DNA of 64,000 bases from Flaccisagitta enflata (GCA_965153355.1 OZ231126.1:111848001-111912000), one strand, 5' to 3'. Positions 1 to 9,934 are shown, counted from the stretch's first letter. Notes: generated by a model from the sequence alone, not told the origin. Numbers and translations: made by a program.

Positions 1-40
1 ACTTAGAATGACTTAGAATGACTTGGAATGACTCAGTATA
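1..40. repeat. 10-bp minisatellite remnant (ACTTAGAATG)n
   Basis: About four units of a 10-bp motif, ACTTAGAATG, with the last ones decayed. It lies directly before the first palindrome-plus-GGAC repeat copy. A similar TGACTCAAAA-type stretch precedes the copy near 16810, so the decamer may be the 5' part of that dispersed repeat (inference). Confidence 0.75.
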
Positions 41-65
41 CTCTTAGAAGACTTCACTTAAAAAG

Positions 66-190
66 ATAAAATTGATAAAAAAAAGTAAAAGTGTGACGGA
101 CCGACAGACCGACCGACCGACCAACCGACGGACGGACGGACGAACGGACGGACAAAGCAGGGTGTAAGTTGTGTGCACACCACTAAAAAT
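66..190 (+). repeat. Dispersed palindrome/GGAC repeat, copy A
   Basis: Order of parts: an A-rich AAAAAGTAAAAGTGTGAC lead, a GACC/GACG tetranucleotide run (about 96-154), GCAGGGTGTA, then an 18-bp imperfect palindrome at 167-184 (AGTTGTGTGCACACCACT), followed by AAAAA. The same order recurs near 16830-16924 and, reversed, at 15523-16050. No coding potential. Family unknown to me. Confidence 0.7.
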
Positions 191-205
191 TTAATAGATG
201 AAGGG

Positions 206-290
206 ACAGACGGACTGATGGACTTACGGACCGACCGACCGCCACGGCAAGGTGTAGAGACAGTAGAGTTGCGTGTTTGCGACTTCAAAA
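206..290 (+). repeat. Dispersed palindrome/GGAC repeat, copy A2 (decayed)
   Basis: A second, more decayed copy directly after copy A: a GGAC-type run (208-240), GGCAAGGTGTAGAG, then the palindrome at 267-284 (AGTTGCGTGTTTGCGACT) and an A run. The arms AGTTGC and GCGACT still pair, but the centre is lost. Confidence 0.6.
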
Positions 291-319
291 AACCGCAAAC
301 ATGAGGAGAACTAATTGAT

Positions 320-396
320 CAGGGGTGTATATAATTGAGAGGCTTTTGATTTTATTTCTCCCCCCCCCCCCCCTTGCCTTTGATCTTTTCCCCGCA
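320..396 (-). mobile_element. Partial copy of the poly-C inverted-repeat element
   Basis: The stretch from CAGGGGTGTATATAATTG through a C run (359-373) to TTTTCCCCGC matches the reverse complement of the right end of the complete element at 17947-18274. Similarity stops near 396 and no second terminal repeat was found nearby, so this is an end fragment. It shows that the family is dispersed. Confidence 0.65.
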
Positions 397-843
397 ATGT
401 GTCCATGTCAAAATCAGTCAAAATCTTTTACTGGCTTTTCGGCATCGAACTTCTGAGAAATATGCACTTTCCCCAGTACAAAAATTTGCCCCGGTTTTTG
501 AAAATACTATTTTTCCGCTCCCTCTGAATCAAATTACAGCTCATTGAATGCATTATTTCTATCAAAATCGATCATTTTGCCAGTTCCGTTAATTATGTGA
601 GGTGTTAATTAGTCAGTGAGGGTTCACTAGGTCCTCTTCCATTTCTTTCAGTTTGGGAGGGAGGGAGTTGGTTGCTTAAAAAAACGTTTTTGCAATGTAT
701 CCCTTTGTCCTACTAACCTATGGCTGGGTGGAGCTTGGAGCATTAATCAACAAAAAATTTTGCATTGCTTGCTCGAGGAAAGCAAAAATTCTCGGAGGAT
801 AATTTTTGTTCATTTGTCCTCTACATCCCGTTAATTCTCGTTA
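397..843. other. Unassigned AT-rich sequence
   Basis: No frame with coding character, no tandem repeat and no clear mobile-element end was seen here. Confidence 0.6.
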
Positions 844-1095
844 TGCCTCTCTGCTGCTAATTTAGCGATTTTGTGGCTATTTCTAGCAAATTTGAAAGCC
901 TCCTAGCTACAGAATTTTGGGATCTAACTACTGGCTAATTATCTAGCAATGTTTTGAGAAGGACCTAGCATAACTAGCTAATTCTAGCGAATTTTAAGAA
1001 TTCATCTAACTAATCTAGCTATATCTAGCTAATTCTGGCAAAGTTTGAAAAATAATCTAGCTAATCTAGATATTTTTAGCTAATTCTAGTTATTT
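844..1095. repeat. CTAGCTAATT-rich degenerate repeat
   Basis: Many irregularly spaced copies of TCTAGCTAATTCTAGC-like words. Related words occur at 3530-3640 and 6050-6165. It borders the hAT-type element on the left. Confidence 0.6.
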
Positions 1096-1104
1096 TTGAT
1101 AAGC

Positions 1105-1112
1105 ATTATGCT
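1105..1112. repeat. Target-site duplication ATTATGCT (left)
   Basis: Identical to 1890-1897. The 8-bp length is the known target duplication size of hAT transposons. Confidence 0.85.
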
Positions 1113-1356
1113 CAGCCCTGAAAATAGTAATTTTTCTCAGCGGGCCCGTCGGGCCCACTCTTCTTAATTTTTGCGGGCCCGACAGGAAAACAGCGGGCCC
1201 GACTGAAATATAGTTATTCTAAGCTTTCTGTTGTCATAAGCCTGTGTAGACACACTGCTACAACACTGCAGTGAATTTTTCTATCTATGCAAACTTTCTA
1301 ATAAATGGAAAGAATTGTGCAATGAATAATGGTAACTTTTGTCTTTTACCCGTCCC

Positions 1357-1434
<78 letters not shown>

Positions 1435-1889
1435 TGTCTGTGTGTAAGAGTGTCGTTGTGTGTGAGTGTCTGTGTGTGTGTTTGCTCTCTCTCTCTCTCT
1501 CTCTCTCTCTTAATAGAAATGGCTGTGTCCATTGGGTAAAGCAAGACAGTTTGAATCATCGAATCCTGAGTGAAACCATTTTATTTTTTTTTTCATTTTT
1601 TCATTCATTTTTTGTAAACAATCATATGTGTACTCCAAATAAATGTGCTTCACAGTCGCTGAATTTCTTCTGACATTAAGCAGCTGTTAAGTGTCTCTAG
1701 GAGACTTTTCATCTCCGAGAGAAAGAAAACTTTGGTATCGCTGGAGAATGTAAGTTGGATCAAATTATGATTCAAGGATATCAAGCAAAATTGCTGCGGG
1801 CCCGTCGGGCCCGCAGCTAGTCTAATTTGCGGGCCCAACGGCCAATTTGCGGGCCTCGGGCCCGCGGGCCCGCTCTATTTTCAGGGCTG
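1113..1889. mobile_element. Non-autonomous hAT-type element, 777 bp
   Basis: The ends are inverted repeats: CAGCCCTGAAAATAG at 1113-1127 and its reverse complement at 1875-1889. A perfect 8-bp duplication, ATTATGCT, flanks both ends. CAG...CTG termini with an 8-bp duplication are characteristic of hAT transposons (established). Both subterminal zones are packed with GGGCCCG words (1140-1202 and 1796-1873), which could be transposase-binding repeats (inference). There is no transposase frame. The interior holds a TG/TC microsatellite and AT-rich filler, so the element would need a transposase supplied in trans. Confidence 0.85.
1360..1510. repeat. (TG)n then (TC)n microsatellite
   Basis: An almost pure TG run to 1432, an interrupted TG part to 1482, then TC to 1510. 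It sits inside the hAT-type element. Open frames here on both strands are low-complexity artefacts. Confidence 0.95.
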
Positions 1890-1897
1890 ATTATGCT
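1890..1897. repeat. Target-site duplication ATTATGCT (right)
   Basis: Perfect partner of 1105-1112 and immediately follows the right terminal inverted repeat. Confidence 0.85.
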
Positions 1898-2959
1898 ATT
1901 CATGCTTTTTTTTCTTGTTTTTTCTTGATTTTTTTTTCAAACTAGATTATATGGTCTCAATTCTACAGTCAGATCTGGCATATATTTCAACAATTTTTTG
2001 TTCTGTTATCAAGCTTTTACAAAATCGTTGCAGATTATTTGTTCTACAATTATTGTCAAAAGATCAAACAACTGTCAAATCTAAACGGAGATAATTAACT
2101 ATGTGCAATTTTTTTCACCACCTAGAGCTTTAAAAAACCTTCATTTTGCTCATGAATTTCGCCTAAATTGCTTCATGCTGAATCGAAAAAGAAAAAAACA
2201 GTACAAACATTCCCCACGGAAATCACTGCAAAATTACCAGGAAAACCTCATCAACTTCAAATGTCTACCAAATCTATTTAAAGATAGATAATCAGATGCG
2301 GATTTCACGACTAAAAAGCTTATGAAAAGTGTTTAAATTTGCTCATGGATTTTGATTGAATTCTTAAAAATGAAGGTTTTCAGAATTCAAAACAAAGTCA
2401 TGGAAAAATTGAGACTTCAATGTTGTAAGTTAGTGGTCAAGTTGTGATAAAGTTATAAATAAGCAACTAAAATCGGGCAAAGTATGACAATTTATATAGA
2501 ATATATTAGAAGAAACATAACTAATTTCCAATTCTAGGGATTTATATTGTTTCTCAACAATAGTGATGATGTATCTACTGTTGTACTACTTCCTTGACAA
2601 TAATTGTGGGACAGGTGTTAAAGATACATAAAGTGTAGACTGCAGAATATTTGTTCTAAAGATGCATAAACTAATGCACGTAAGAGTGCATGTTTATCAG
2701 TTCATTTGTTTTATTTTTTTTTTCTGTCCCAGCTATAAAAGGCTCTTGTCATCAGTGTCCCTCCACACTCTTATGCCCCCCAACCCTGGCTTTTGTTTTC
2801 TGTTTTGTTTGTTTCTGTTTTGTTTTGCAATGGATAGAAAAGAAAGCCTGAACCTTTCCTACTATCTTAGAAATAAAAAAGTTTCCGCACATTTACCTAT
2901 ATATCTCCAATTAGAATCAACAAATAATCAAAATATCAGTGAGATTAATAAAGCCCTTT

Positions 2960-3157
2960 AAATTTGCAAGCAATCTACGCAAACCGCATCTCTCTAGCTC
3001 AATTCATTAAAAAGTTATTCAACTTTGAATGAAATGATTCAATTTTGCATTTGTCATTTCTATACAATCTTGAAATGATAACACTAGTTTTTTTTATATC
3101 ACGTCTAAACGCATTGAGCTAGACATATGCGATTTGCATAGACTGCTTGCAAATTTG
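2960..3157. mobile_element. Small inverted-repeat (foldback/MITE-like) element, copy 1
   Basis: Arms at 2960-3010 and 3107-3157 are imperfect inverted repeats of about 50 bp, starting AAATTTGCAAGC and sharing TCTAGCTCAAT. The roughly 95-bp centre is AT-rich. No convincing target duplication was found, so assignment to a transposon class is open. It could also be a hairpin-forming non-mobile repeat. Confidence 0.6.
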
Positions 3158-3767
3158 AAGTGCTACATTCATGTCACCAACTTTCTTATGATTTGTTGAA
3201 TCCCTTTGGCGCTTTAAATGTAAACATCGCAAAAGGAAACATCAAGAAAATTGCTAGAAAAGTTAGGAACGCCATTACTCCAGAAAACTTAGAGAAGCTG
3301 TGCAATCTACTTCCCTGATGAATGTCGGCAGTGATTTAGTCAAAAGAGGCTAAAATTAAGTATTCATGGATTTGCAATTGATTTGTGCTCATCTTTATGT
3401 CAATAAATGAACTAATGCTACAGGTGGAAACTTTTTTATTTTTAAGATAGTATGCATACATATTGTTTTATCTTTGGTTTAATCAACAATTCTTATACTA
3501 TTTTCATGTTCATACATAGGTTATCACATCTAGCTAATTTTCTAGCTGCTTGATGAAATATTCTAGCTAACATCTTGCTTTTTCTGTCGTGAATATTCAG
3601 CTAAATCTAGCCACATTTTCGAAGTTAAATCCTTTTTCTTTCTAGCTGGTATTTTGTAACAGGAATGTAGAAAATGTCTCAGCATCAATTTGCGCAAATA
3701 TTTATACTTTTCTCAAGGCTAGGGAAGCTTATTTTTTTATGACAGATAAAATTTGAGCCTTGTAACT
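3158..3767. other. Unassigned AT-rich sequence in duplication copy 1
   Basis: No coding frame. CTAGCTAATT-like words occur around 3530-3640. The same content is found at 5679-6288. Confidence 0.6.
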
Positions 3768-3778
3768 GGGTACCACTT

Positions 3779-4520
3779 TTGTTGTTGTTGTTCTTGCCGA
3801 ACAGTGTTTTCCAAGATGGAACAAATTTCGTCGAAGTCCATTTGCGACCAGCGCAAGTAAATTAACATCCAGCGCTAATCGATCGTGATCAAAGAGTCAG
3901 ATGATGAAGAAATAGTATAAGATATGTCAGATGCAGAGAAGAAGAAGGCAGAATTGAGGCTTAGAGGAGAGAAGAGGACAGAGTCAGGAGAGTCCGGAGG
4001 ATTGGCAGGAGGAGGAGGACTAGGAGGAGGCTCGGAAGGAGGAGGGGGAAGAGGAGGAAAATCAGTGGAAAGGTTGAGAGAAGAAATGAAAGTGGCCGCC
4101 GCCAAGGGATTCTTCCAGAGGTCGATAGGAGATAGAGTGGTTGGTGACGATTGGCAGTTGAAAAGATGGGAGACTGTGTCTTCGTGGGCGTCGCATCTAG
4201 GGCAGTTGGGTGACGCTACGAGGCCAATGCAAAATTTGTAGGTATTGAGGTGGATAGAGTGACTAGAACGTAGCTGCGTAAGGAGGGTGTGATTGGCTCC
4301 TGGCAGTTTAACTTCATTCGTGTCGACAGGTGGAGGCTTATGCTGGAGGACGGGATTGTCATCTTGGTTAGAATTATAGTCTTCGACGTAAGAGGCGTGG
4401 ATGATATTTTTGGCGTCGTTGTAGCTCTCGAGTGGAAGCTCGTCATTAATAAGAAAGACACTGACATCTTCGTAATGGGCGGATTGAAGAGTAGCCTTCA
4501 TCAGACGGGGACCAGAAGGA
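3779..4520 (-). mobile_element. 3' fragment of the non-LTR retrotransposon (duplicated copy)
   Basis: Matches 6300-7041 of the longer copy. It keeps the 3' tail (TTG repeats on the plus strand at 3779-3793) and the 3' target duplication GGGTACCACTT at 3768-3778. Its upstream edge is not a 5' truncation by reverse transcription but the breakpoint of the tandem duplication, since both sides of the junction share GTTCTG. Confidence 0.9.
3875..4520 (-). pseudogene. C-terminal remnant of retrotransposon RT protein
   Basis: An open frame corresponding to roughly the last 215 residues of the 1132-codon reading frame at 6396-9794. It covers the region after the RT core, the cysteine/histidine cluster (CPRCDAHEDTVSHLFNC) and the proline-rich tail. 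It lacks endonuclease and RT catalytic parts and cannot work. Against the longer copy I see five amino-acid changes in the shared 208 residues (N/I, H/R, C/R, D/N, S/P), consistent with drift without selection. Confidence 0.85.
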
Positions 4521-5480
4521 GTTCTGTTATCAAGCTTTTACAAAATCGTTGCAGATTATTTGTTCTACAATTATTGTCAAAAGATCAAACAACTGTCAAA
4601 TCTAAACGGAGATAATTAACTATGTGCAATTTTTTTCACCACCTAGAGCTTTAAAAAACCTTCATTTTGCTCATGAATTTCGCCTAAATTGCTTCATGCT
4701 GAATCGAAAAAGAAAAAAAACAGTACAAACATTCCCCACGGAAATCACTGCAAAATTACCAGGAAAACCTCATCAACTTCAAATGTCTACCAAATCTATT
4801 TAAAGATAGATAATCAGATGCGGATTTCATGACTAAAAAGCTTATGAAAAGTGTTTAAATTTGCTCATGGATTTTGATTGAATTCTTAAAAATGAAGGTT
4901 TTCAGAATTCAAAACAAAGTCATGGAAAAATTGAGACTTCAATGTTGTAAGTTAGTGGTCAAGTTGTGATAAAATTATAAATAAGCAACTAAAATCGGGC
5001 AAAGTATGACAATTTATATAGAATATATTAGAAGAAACATAACTAATTTCCAATTCTAGGGATTTATATTGTTTCTCAACAATAGTGATGATGTATCTAC
5101 TGTTGTACTACTTCCTTGACAATAATTGTGGGACAGGTGTTAAAGATACATAAACTGTAGACTGCAGAATATTTGTTCTAAAGATGCATAAACTAATGCA
5201 CGTAAGAGTGCATGTTTATCAGTTCATTTGTTTTATTTTTTTTTCTGTCCCAGCTATAAAAGGCTCTTGTCATTAGTGTCCCTCCACACTCTTATGCCCC
5301 CCAACCCTGGCTTTTGTTTTCTGTTTTGTTTGTTCCTGTTTTGTTTTGCAATGGATAGAAAAGAAAGCCTGAACCTTTCCTACTATCTTAGAAATAAAAA
5401 AGTTTCCGCACATTTACCTATATATCTCCAATTAGAATCAACAAATAATCAAAATATCAGTGAGATTAATAAAGCCCTTT

Positions 5481-5678
5481 AAATTTGCAAGCAATCTACG
5501 CAAACCGCATCTCTCTAGCTCAATTCATTAAAAAGTTATTCAACTTTGAATGAAATGATTCAATTTTGCATTTGTCATTTCTATACAATCTTGAAATGAT
5601 AACACTAGTTTTTTTTATATTACGTCTAAACGCATTGAGCTAGACATATGCGGTTTGCATAGACTGCTTGCAAATTTG
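5481..5678. mobile_element. Small inverted-repeat element, copy 2
   Basis: Duplicate of the element at 2960-3157, carried along by the tandem duplication and not independently inserted. The arms are at 5481-5531 and 5628-5678. Confidence 0.6.
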
Positions 5679-6288
5679 AAGAGCTATATTCATGTCACCA
5701 ACTTTCTTATGATTTGTTGAATCCCTTTGGCGCTTTATATGTAAACATCGCAAAAGGAAACATCAAGAAAATCGCTAGAAAAGTTAGGAACGCCATTACT
5801 CCAGAGAACTTAGAGAAGCTGTGCAATCTACTTCCCTGATGAATGTCGGCAGTGATTTAGTCAAAAGAGGCTAAAATTAAGTATTCATGGATTTGCAATT
5901 GATTTGTGCTCATCTTTATGTCAATAAATGAACTAATGCTACAGGTGGAAACTTTTTTATTTTTAAGATAGTATGCATACATATTGTTTTATCTTTGGTT
6001 TAATCAACAATTCTTATACTATTTTCATGTTCATACATAGGTTATCACATCTAGCTAATTTTCTAGCTGCTTGATGAAATATTCTAGCTAACATCTTGCT
6101 TTTTCTGTCGTGAATATTCAGCTAAATCTAGCCACATTTTCGAAGTTAAATCTTTTTTCTTTCTTGCTGGTATTTTGTAACAGGAATGTAGAAAATGTCT
6201 CAGCATCAATTTGCGCAAATATCTATACTTTTCTCAAGGCTAGGGAAGCTTATTTTTTTATGACAGATAAAATTTGAGCCTTGTAACT
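5679..6288. other. Unassigned AT-rich sequence in duplication copy 2
   Basis: Copy of 3158-3767. Nothing coding was seen. Confidence 0.6.
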
Positions 6289-6299
6289 GGGTACCACTT
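6289..6299. repeat. Target-site duplication GGGTACCACTT at the 3' end
   Basis: Identical to 9935-9945 at the other end of the retrotransposon. Also present at 3768-3778 in the duplicated copy. Confidence 0.9.
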
Positions 6300-9200
6300 T
6301 TGTTGTTGTTGTTCTTGCCGAACAGTGTTTTCCAAGATGGAACAAATTTCGTCGAAGTCCGTTTGCGACCAGCGCAAGTAGATTAACGTCCAGCGCTAAT
6401 CGATTGTGATCAAAGAGTCAGATGATGAAGAAATAGTATAAGATATGTCAGATGCAGAGAAGAAGAAGGCAGAATTGAGGCTTAGAGGAGAGAAGAGGAC
6501 AGAGTCAGGAGAGTCCGGAGGATTGGCAGGAGGAGGAGGACTAGGAGGAGGCTCGGGAGGAGGAGGGGGAAGAGGAGGAAAATCAGTGGAAAGGTTGAGA
6601 GAAGAAATGAAAGTGGCCGCCGCCAAGGGATTCTTCCAGAGGTCGATAGGAGATAGAGTGGTTGGTGACGATTGGCAGTTGAAAAGATGGGAGACTGTGT
6701 CTTCGTGGGCGTTGCATCTAGGGCAGTTGGGTGACGCTACGAGGCCAATGCGAAATTTGTAGGTATTGAGGTGGATAGAGTGACTAGAACGTAGCTGCGT
6801 AAGGAGGGTGCGATTGGCTCCTGGCAGTTTAACTTCATTCGTGTCGACAGGTGGAGGCTTATGCTGGAGGACGGGATTGTCGTCTTGGTTAGAAATATAG
6901 TCTTCGACGTAAGAGGCGTGGATGATATTTTTGGCGTCGTTGTAGCTCTCGAGTGGAAGCTCGTCATTAATAAGAAAGACACTGACATCTTCGTAATGGG
7001 CGGATTGAAGAGTAGCCTTCATCAGACGGGGACCAGAAGGAGTTCTGATGATGTCGTGGGAAGGATGGGTAGGCCGATAGCTGCTGGCTAGAAACTGAGC
7101 TAATAGCATCATCAGATGTTCTCCGACGGGAAGCAGATTGGTTTCTGAGTGCAGATGACATTGCGACGCAATTTGGTGATTTCCGGTCGCCACGCGAAGG
7201 CCTGCGTTCTGAAGCTTCTGGAGACGCTCCAGCGGCGATGGCTTTACATTCGGGGACCAGACTGGCGCCGCGTAGTCAAGCGTGGACTTGATGAGCGCCT
7301 TGTAAGTGATCAGGAGGGTTTCTGCGTCTTGTCCCCAGGACGTTCCCGATAGAGCCTTGATGATCTTCAGCCTTTCTCCGACCTTCTTTGCAACATGGCG
7401 GACATGCGGGGAGAAAGTGAAGAGTGGATCGGAAACCACGCCAAGAATCTTCGGGTTTTGGTCGAGAGGGAGCAAAGCACCGTTGAGGAAAATCTGTGGA
7501 TGGTATTTGAACTCATGCATTGATGGCGAGAAAAGGGTGACGGTCGACTTCTGAGTGGAGATACGCAAATCGAGTGACTCAGCCCAGCTGAAGACAGCGG
7601 TGAGATCGTCATTCAAATGTTCTTCGAGGGCGGCGATGTCAATGTTGGAGTCGAAGATTGTGGTGTCGTCCGCAAACGTAGTTGTCTTGCTTCTCAAGGT
7701 GGGAAAGTCGGACACATAAAGGTTGAATAATGTCGGCGACAATACGGCTCCTTGAGGGACGCCGCGATGTATCTTCTTGAATGATGTTTGCGCTCCTTTG
7801 TATATAACCGACTGTTCTCTTCCCTTTAAGAAGCAGGACAGCCAACGGACGATGTTGCTGTCGAGACCAGAGTCGCTGATTTTTTGGAGGAGAATGTCGT
7901 GATTGACAATGTCGAATGCGGGTGAGAGGTCGATGGCTACGACGACGGACCTCATCGGCGGTTTGCGCTTGTTGAAGCCTGTCGCGACGGCGTTGACAAG
8001 AGGAAGAAGCGCAGTTGTCGTTGACCGTCAGGCGCGGAAGCCGTGTTGGTTGTCGTTCAGATTGAAGGCCTCTTGGAGTGTAGGGAGAAGTAATCTTTCG
8101 AGCAGCTTCGACGCCGGGCAAAGCAGGCTGATAGGTCTATAAGAGGTGCCCTCAGAGACTGGTTTGCCTGGTTTCAAGACAGGTAAGACGAGGGATCGCT
8201 TCCAAATCGCCGGTAAGTCTGCATCTCTGACTGAGAGGTTGAATAGGTTCGTCAAATATTCTAAGGCCTTTCGGCCCATATTCTTGTAGTGGAGAGCGGA
8301 TAAACCGTCGGGCCCGGTGGCTGTTGAATTTTTGGACTGCTTAACAGCATCGACAACATTGTCTAGCGTAAACGGGGGAAAATTATTATTCAGCTTGTGT
8401 TTTTTATCGATTTGCCTTTTGATTTTACGCGCAAGACGACTAGAAGAGTGCTGGACTATGTTTGTATATTGGTGGTTAAAACGTCTTGCGATCGCCGCCT
8501 TTTTTGTATAGAATTTACCATTGAAGCTAATGGGCTGATTGGGCGGCGCCCGTTTTTTCTTGCCAGACAAACATTGCATAACGCTCCAGAGACGACTAGG
8601 CTTAGAGTGGCGGTCAAGAGAGCTTGCAAAGTCCCGCCATCTTGAGCGCGATGAAGCTGTTGGAGAGTCGCGGATATCCTTAGCAAGGTCCGGGAGCGAC
8701 GGGTCTTGAGGGTCGTTTTGACGGATTTCATTGTATCGGCATTCTAGTTCGATAATTTCGCGTGTTTTCCCGGGTATGAAGTTTTGACGAAAGCCGGCGG
8801 GGACGTGATGTTTTGAAGCATGTTGGATAGCCTTGCGCAGATGTTTTTCGCCGGAAGCACAGGTTGTCGGTTGCGGGAGTTGCTCGACGAGTCGTTCCAG
8901 TTCATCACGAAAACCGGGCCAGTTAGCGCGACGAAAATTGACGAATGTCTTCTGGTAACGTGGAAGTGGTGTGTCATCATCGAAGCTAATCACAATGGGC
9001 AGATGATCTGAAGTCAGCTCCGTACACGTAGACCATTCGACCGACAAGGCAAGATGGGCTGACACTAGGCTGATGTCTGGAGAAGACGCGCGTTGGTGTC
9101 TACAACTAGGTAGCCTGGTGGGAGTGTCGTTGTTAAGGATGCAAAGATCCGAATTGTCGATGGTATTTGAGATACGGACAACGCGGTCATTGTCCCACGG

Positions 9201-9934
9201 AAAATGCCACGAGCTATGGTGACCATTCCAGTCACCTAAGATAAAACAGTCGCCGGGAACGTTGTTGATAATTGATGAGAGATCAGGATGGTAACCGTGA
9301 GTGGAGCAGGAGGGAGGTGGTGGGCAGTACGCGTTGAAAATCGCTAATGGCGCATCGCTGTTGAAAATTGAGATTGCTTGAAGTTCCAGATGGGGGTCGG
9401 CGTCGGCGAATGAAGTGTCGATAGGGGTGAAGGAGACTGAGTGATGAATCAAAAACGCGATCCCTCCGCCGCCGTGGTCGCCGGGCCGGTCGCGGCGGAC
9501 GAGGGTGTAGTCCGGAAATGCTGGATCCTTCGTAGTTGACTTAAGTTTAGTTTCTTGAAGGCAGCAGATAAGGACGTTGTTGTCGTGGAGAAAATTCATG
9601 AGGCGGCTGGCGCAAGCGTGGAGACCATTACAGTTCCATTGGATGATAGAGGGAGGAAGACGGGATGGCGGCGGTCCAGGGTTGGGGTGGATGGCGGCGC
9701 GAAGTAAGAGGATGAGGATGAGGAGACGGCTGAAGGGATTAAGATCGAAAAAAGTCGTGGGAAACGGTGGCCAATATGCGTTGAGGGACGCCATCCTATT
9801 GGCCAAAAATGACGTCCCTATCGAGGGAGACTTCGACGAAATGATGGAGACACGTCGGGATTTTGGCTGGCGTTTGGCCCTCGCCGGAGCGCGGGGGCCC
9901 TCCCACGTCGTCGACGCACCAGTATCGGGAGGGT
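6300..9934 (-). mobile_element. Non-LTR retrotransposon, APE-endonuclease type, 3635 bp
   Basis: Bounded by a perfect 11-bp target duplication (GGGTACCACTT). On the minus strand it runs from 9934 to 6300: about 140 nt before the first ATG, one long endonuclease/reverse transcriptase frame, a 96-nt 3' untranslated part, and a short AAC-repeat tail instead of poly(A). No LTRs and no RNase H domain were seen. The order of an APE-like endonuclease then RT then a Cys/His cluster is that of the Jockey/CR1/I group (established); Jockey-like is my best guess. No gag-like ORF1 is present, so it is either a one-ORF element or a 5'-truncated insertion. Its GC content is clearly above the AT-rich surroundings. 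Confidence 0.93.
6396..9794 (-). pseudogene. Endonuclease/reverse transcriptase ORF with one premature TGA
   Basis: 1132 codons in one frame, broken only by a TGA at 8030-8028 (codon 589). I start it at the first ATG (9794). The frame is open upstream to the element's 5' end but has no earlier ATG. Residues about 32-41 read RAAIHPNPGP. The APE-type endonuclease covers about 48-270: WNCNG (53-57), QETKL (80-84), GDWNGHH (187-193), SPDISLV (238-244) and SDHLPI (262-267). RT motifs: TGPDGLSALHY (493-503), SYRPISLL (551-558), AIDLSPAFD (620-628), GVPQGAVLSP (678-687) and the catalytic FADD (707-710). A thumb-like LQKLQNAGLR follows. A Cys/His cluster lies at about 1024-1040, and a proline-rich tail ends the protein. 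The protein would nick target DNA and copy its own RNA. The TGA separates the endonuclease half from the RT core. It can be explained by one C-to-T change at a CpG (CGA to TGA). Confidence 0.92.

Larger units (their letters stand above)
2000..4520. repeat. Tandem duplication, copy 1 (2521 bp)
   Basis: From GTTCTGTTATCAAGC at 2000 onward the sequence matches 4521 onward almost base for base at a constant shift of 2521, with scattered substitutions and 1-bp indels. It contains a small inverted-repeat element, unassigned AT-rich DNA, CTAGCTAA words, and the 3' end of the minus-strand retrotransposon. It ends inside that retrotransposon at a GTTCTG microhomology. Confidence 0.95.
4521..7041. repeat. 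Tandem duplication, copy 2 (2521 bp)
   Basis: Partner of 2000-4520. Here the retrotransposon continues upstream past 7041 into its full length, so this copy keeps the original arrangement and copy 1 is the added, truncated one (inference from the intact element structure). Confidence 0.95.

Noticed and set aside
1281-1559. Open frames on both strands coding for Thr-His or Cys-Val repeats
   Set aside because: Pure by-product of the TG/TC microsatellite. The same applies to the frames at 13321-13928 and 16123-16362.
2662-2961. 99-codon frame with cysteine- and phenylalanine-rich sequence
   Set aside because: No motif, AT-rich low-complexity composition, and the duplicate copy gives a shortened version at 5228-5482 because of an indel.
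3924-4241. Plus-strand glycine-rich frame (also at 6445-6762)
   Set aside because: It is the antisense of the proline-rich tail of the retrotransposon protein.
7639-9011. Several 60-160-codon frames overlapping the retrotransposon on other frames
   Set aside because: Shadows of the long endonuclease/RT frame on the minus strand.
9795-9806. Upstream start of the retrotransposon frame at 9806
   Set aside because: The codon there is TTG; the first ATG in frame is at 9794.
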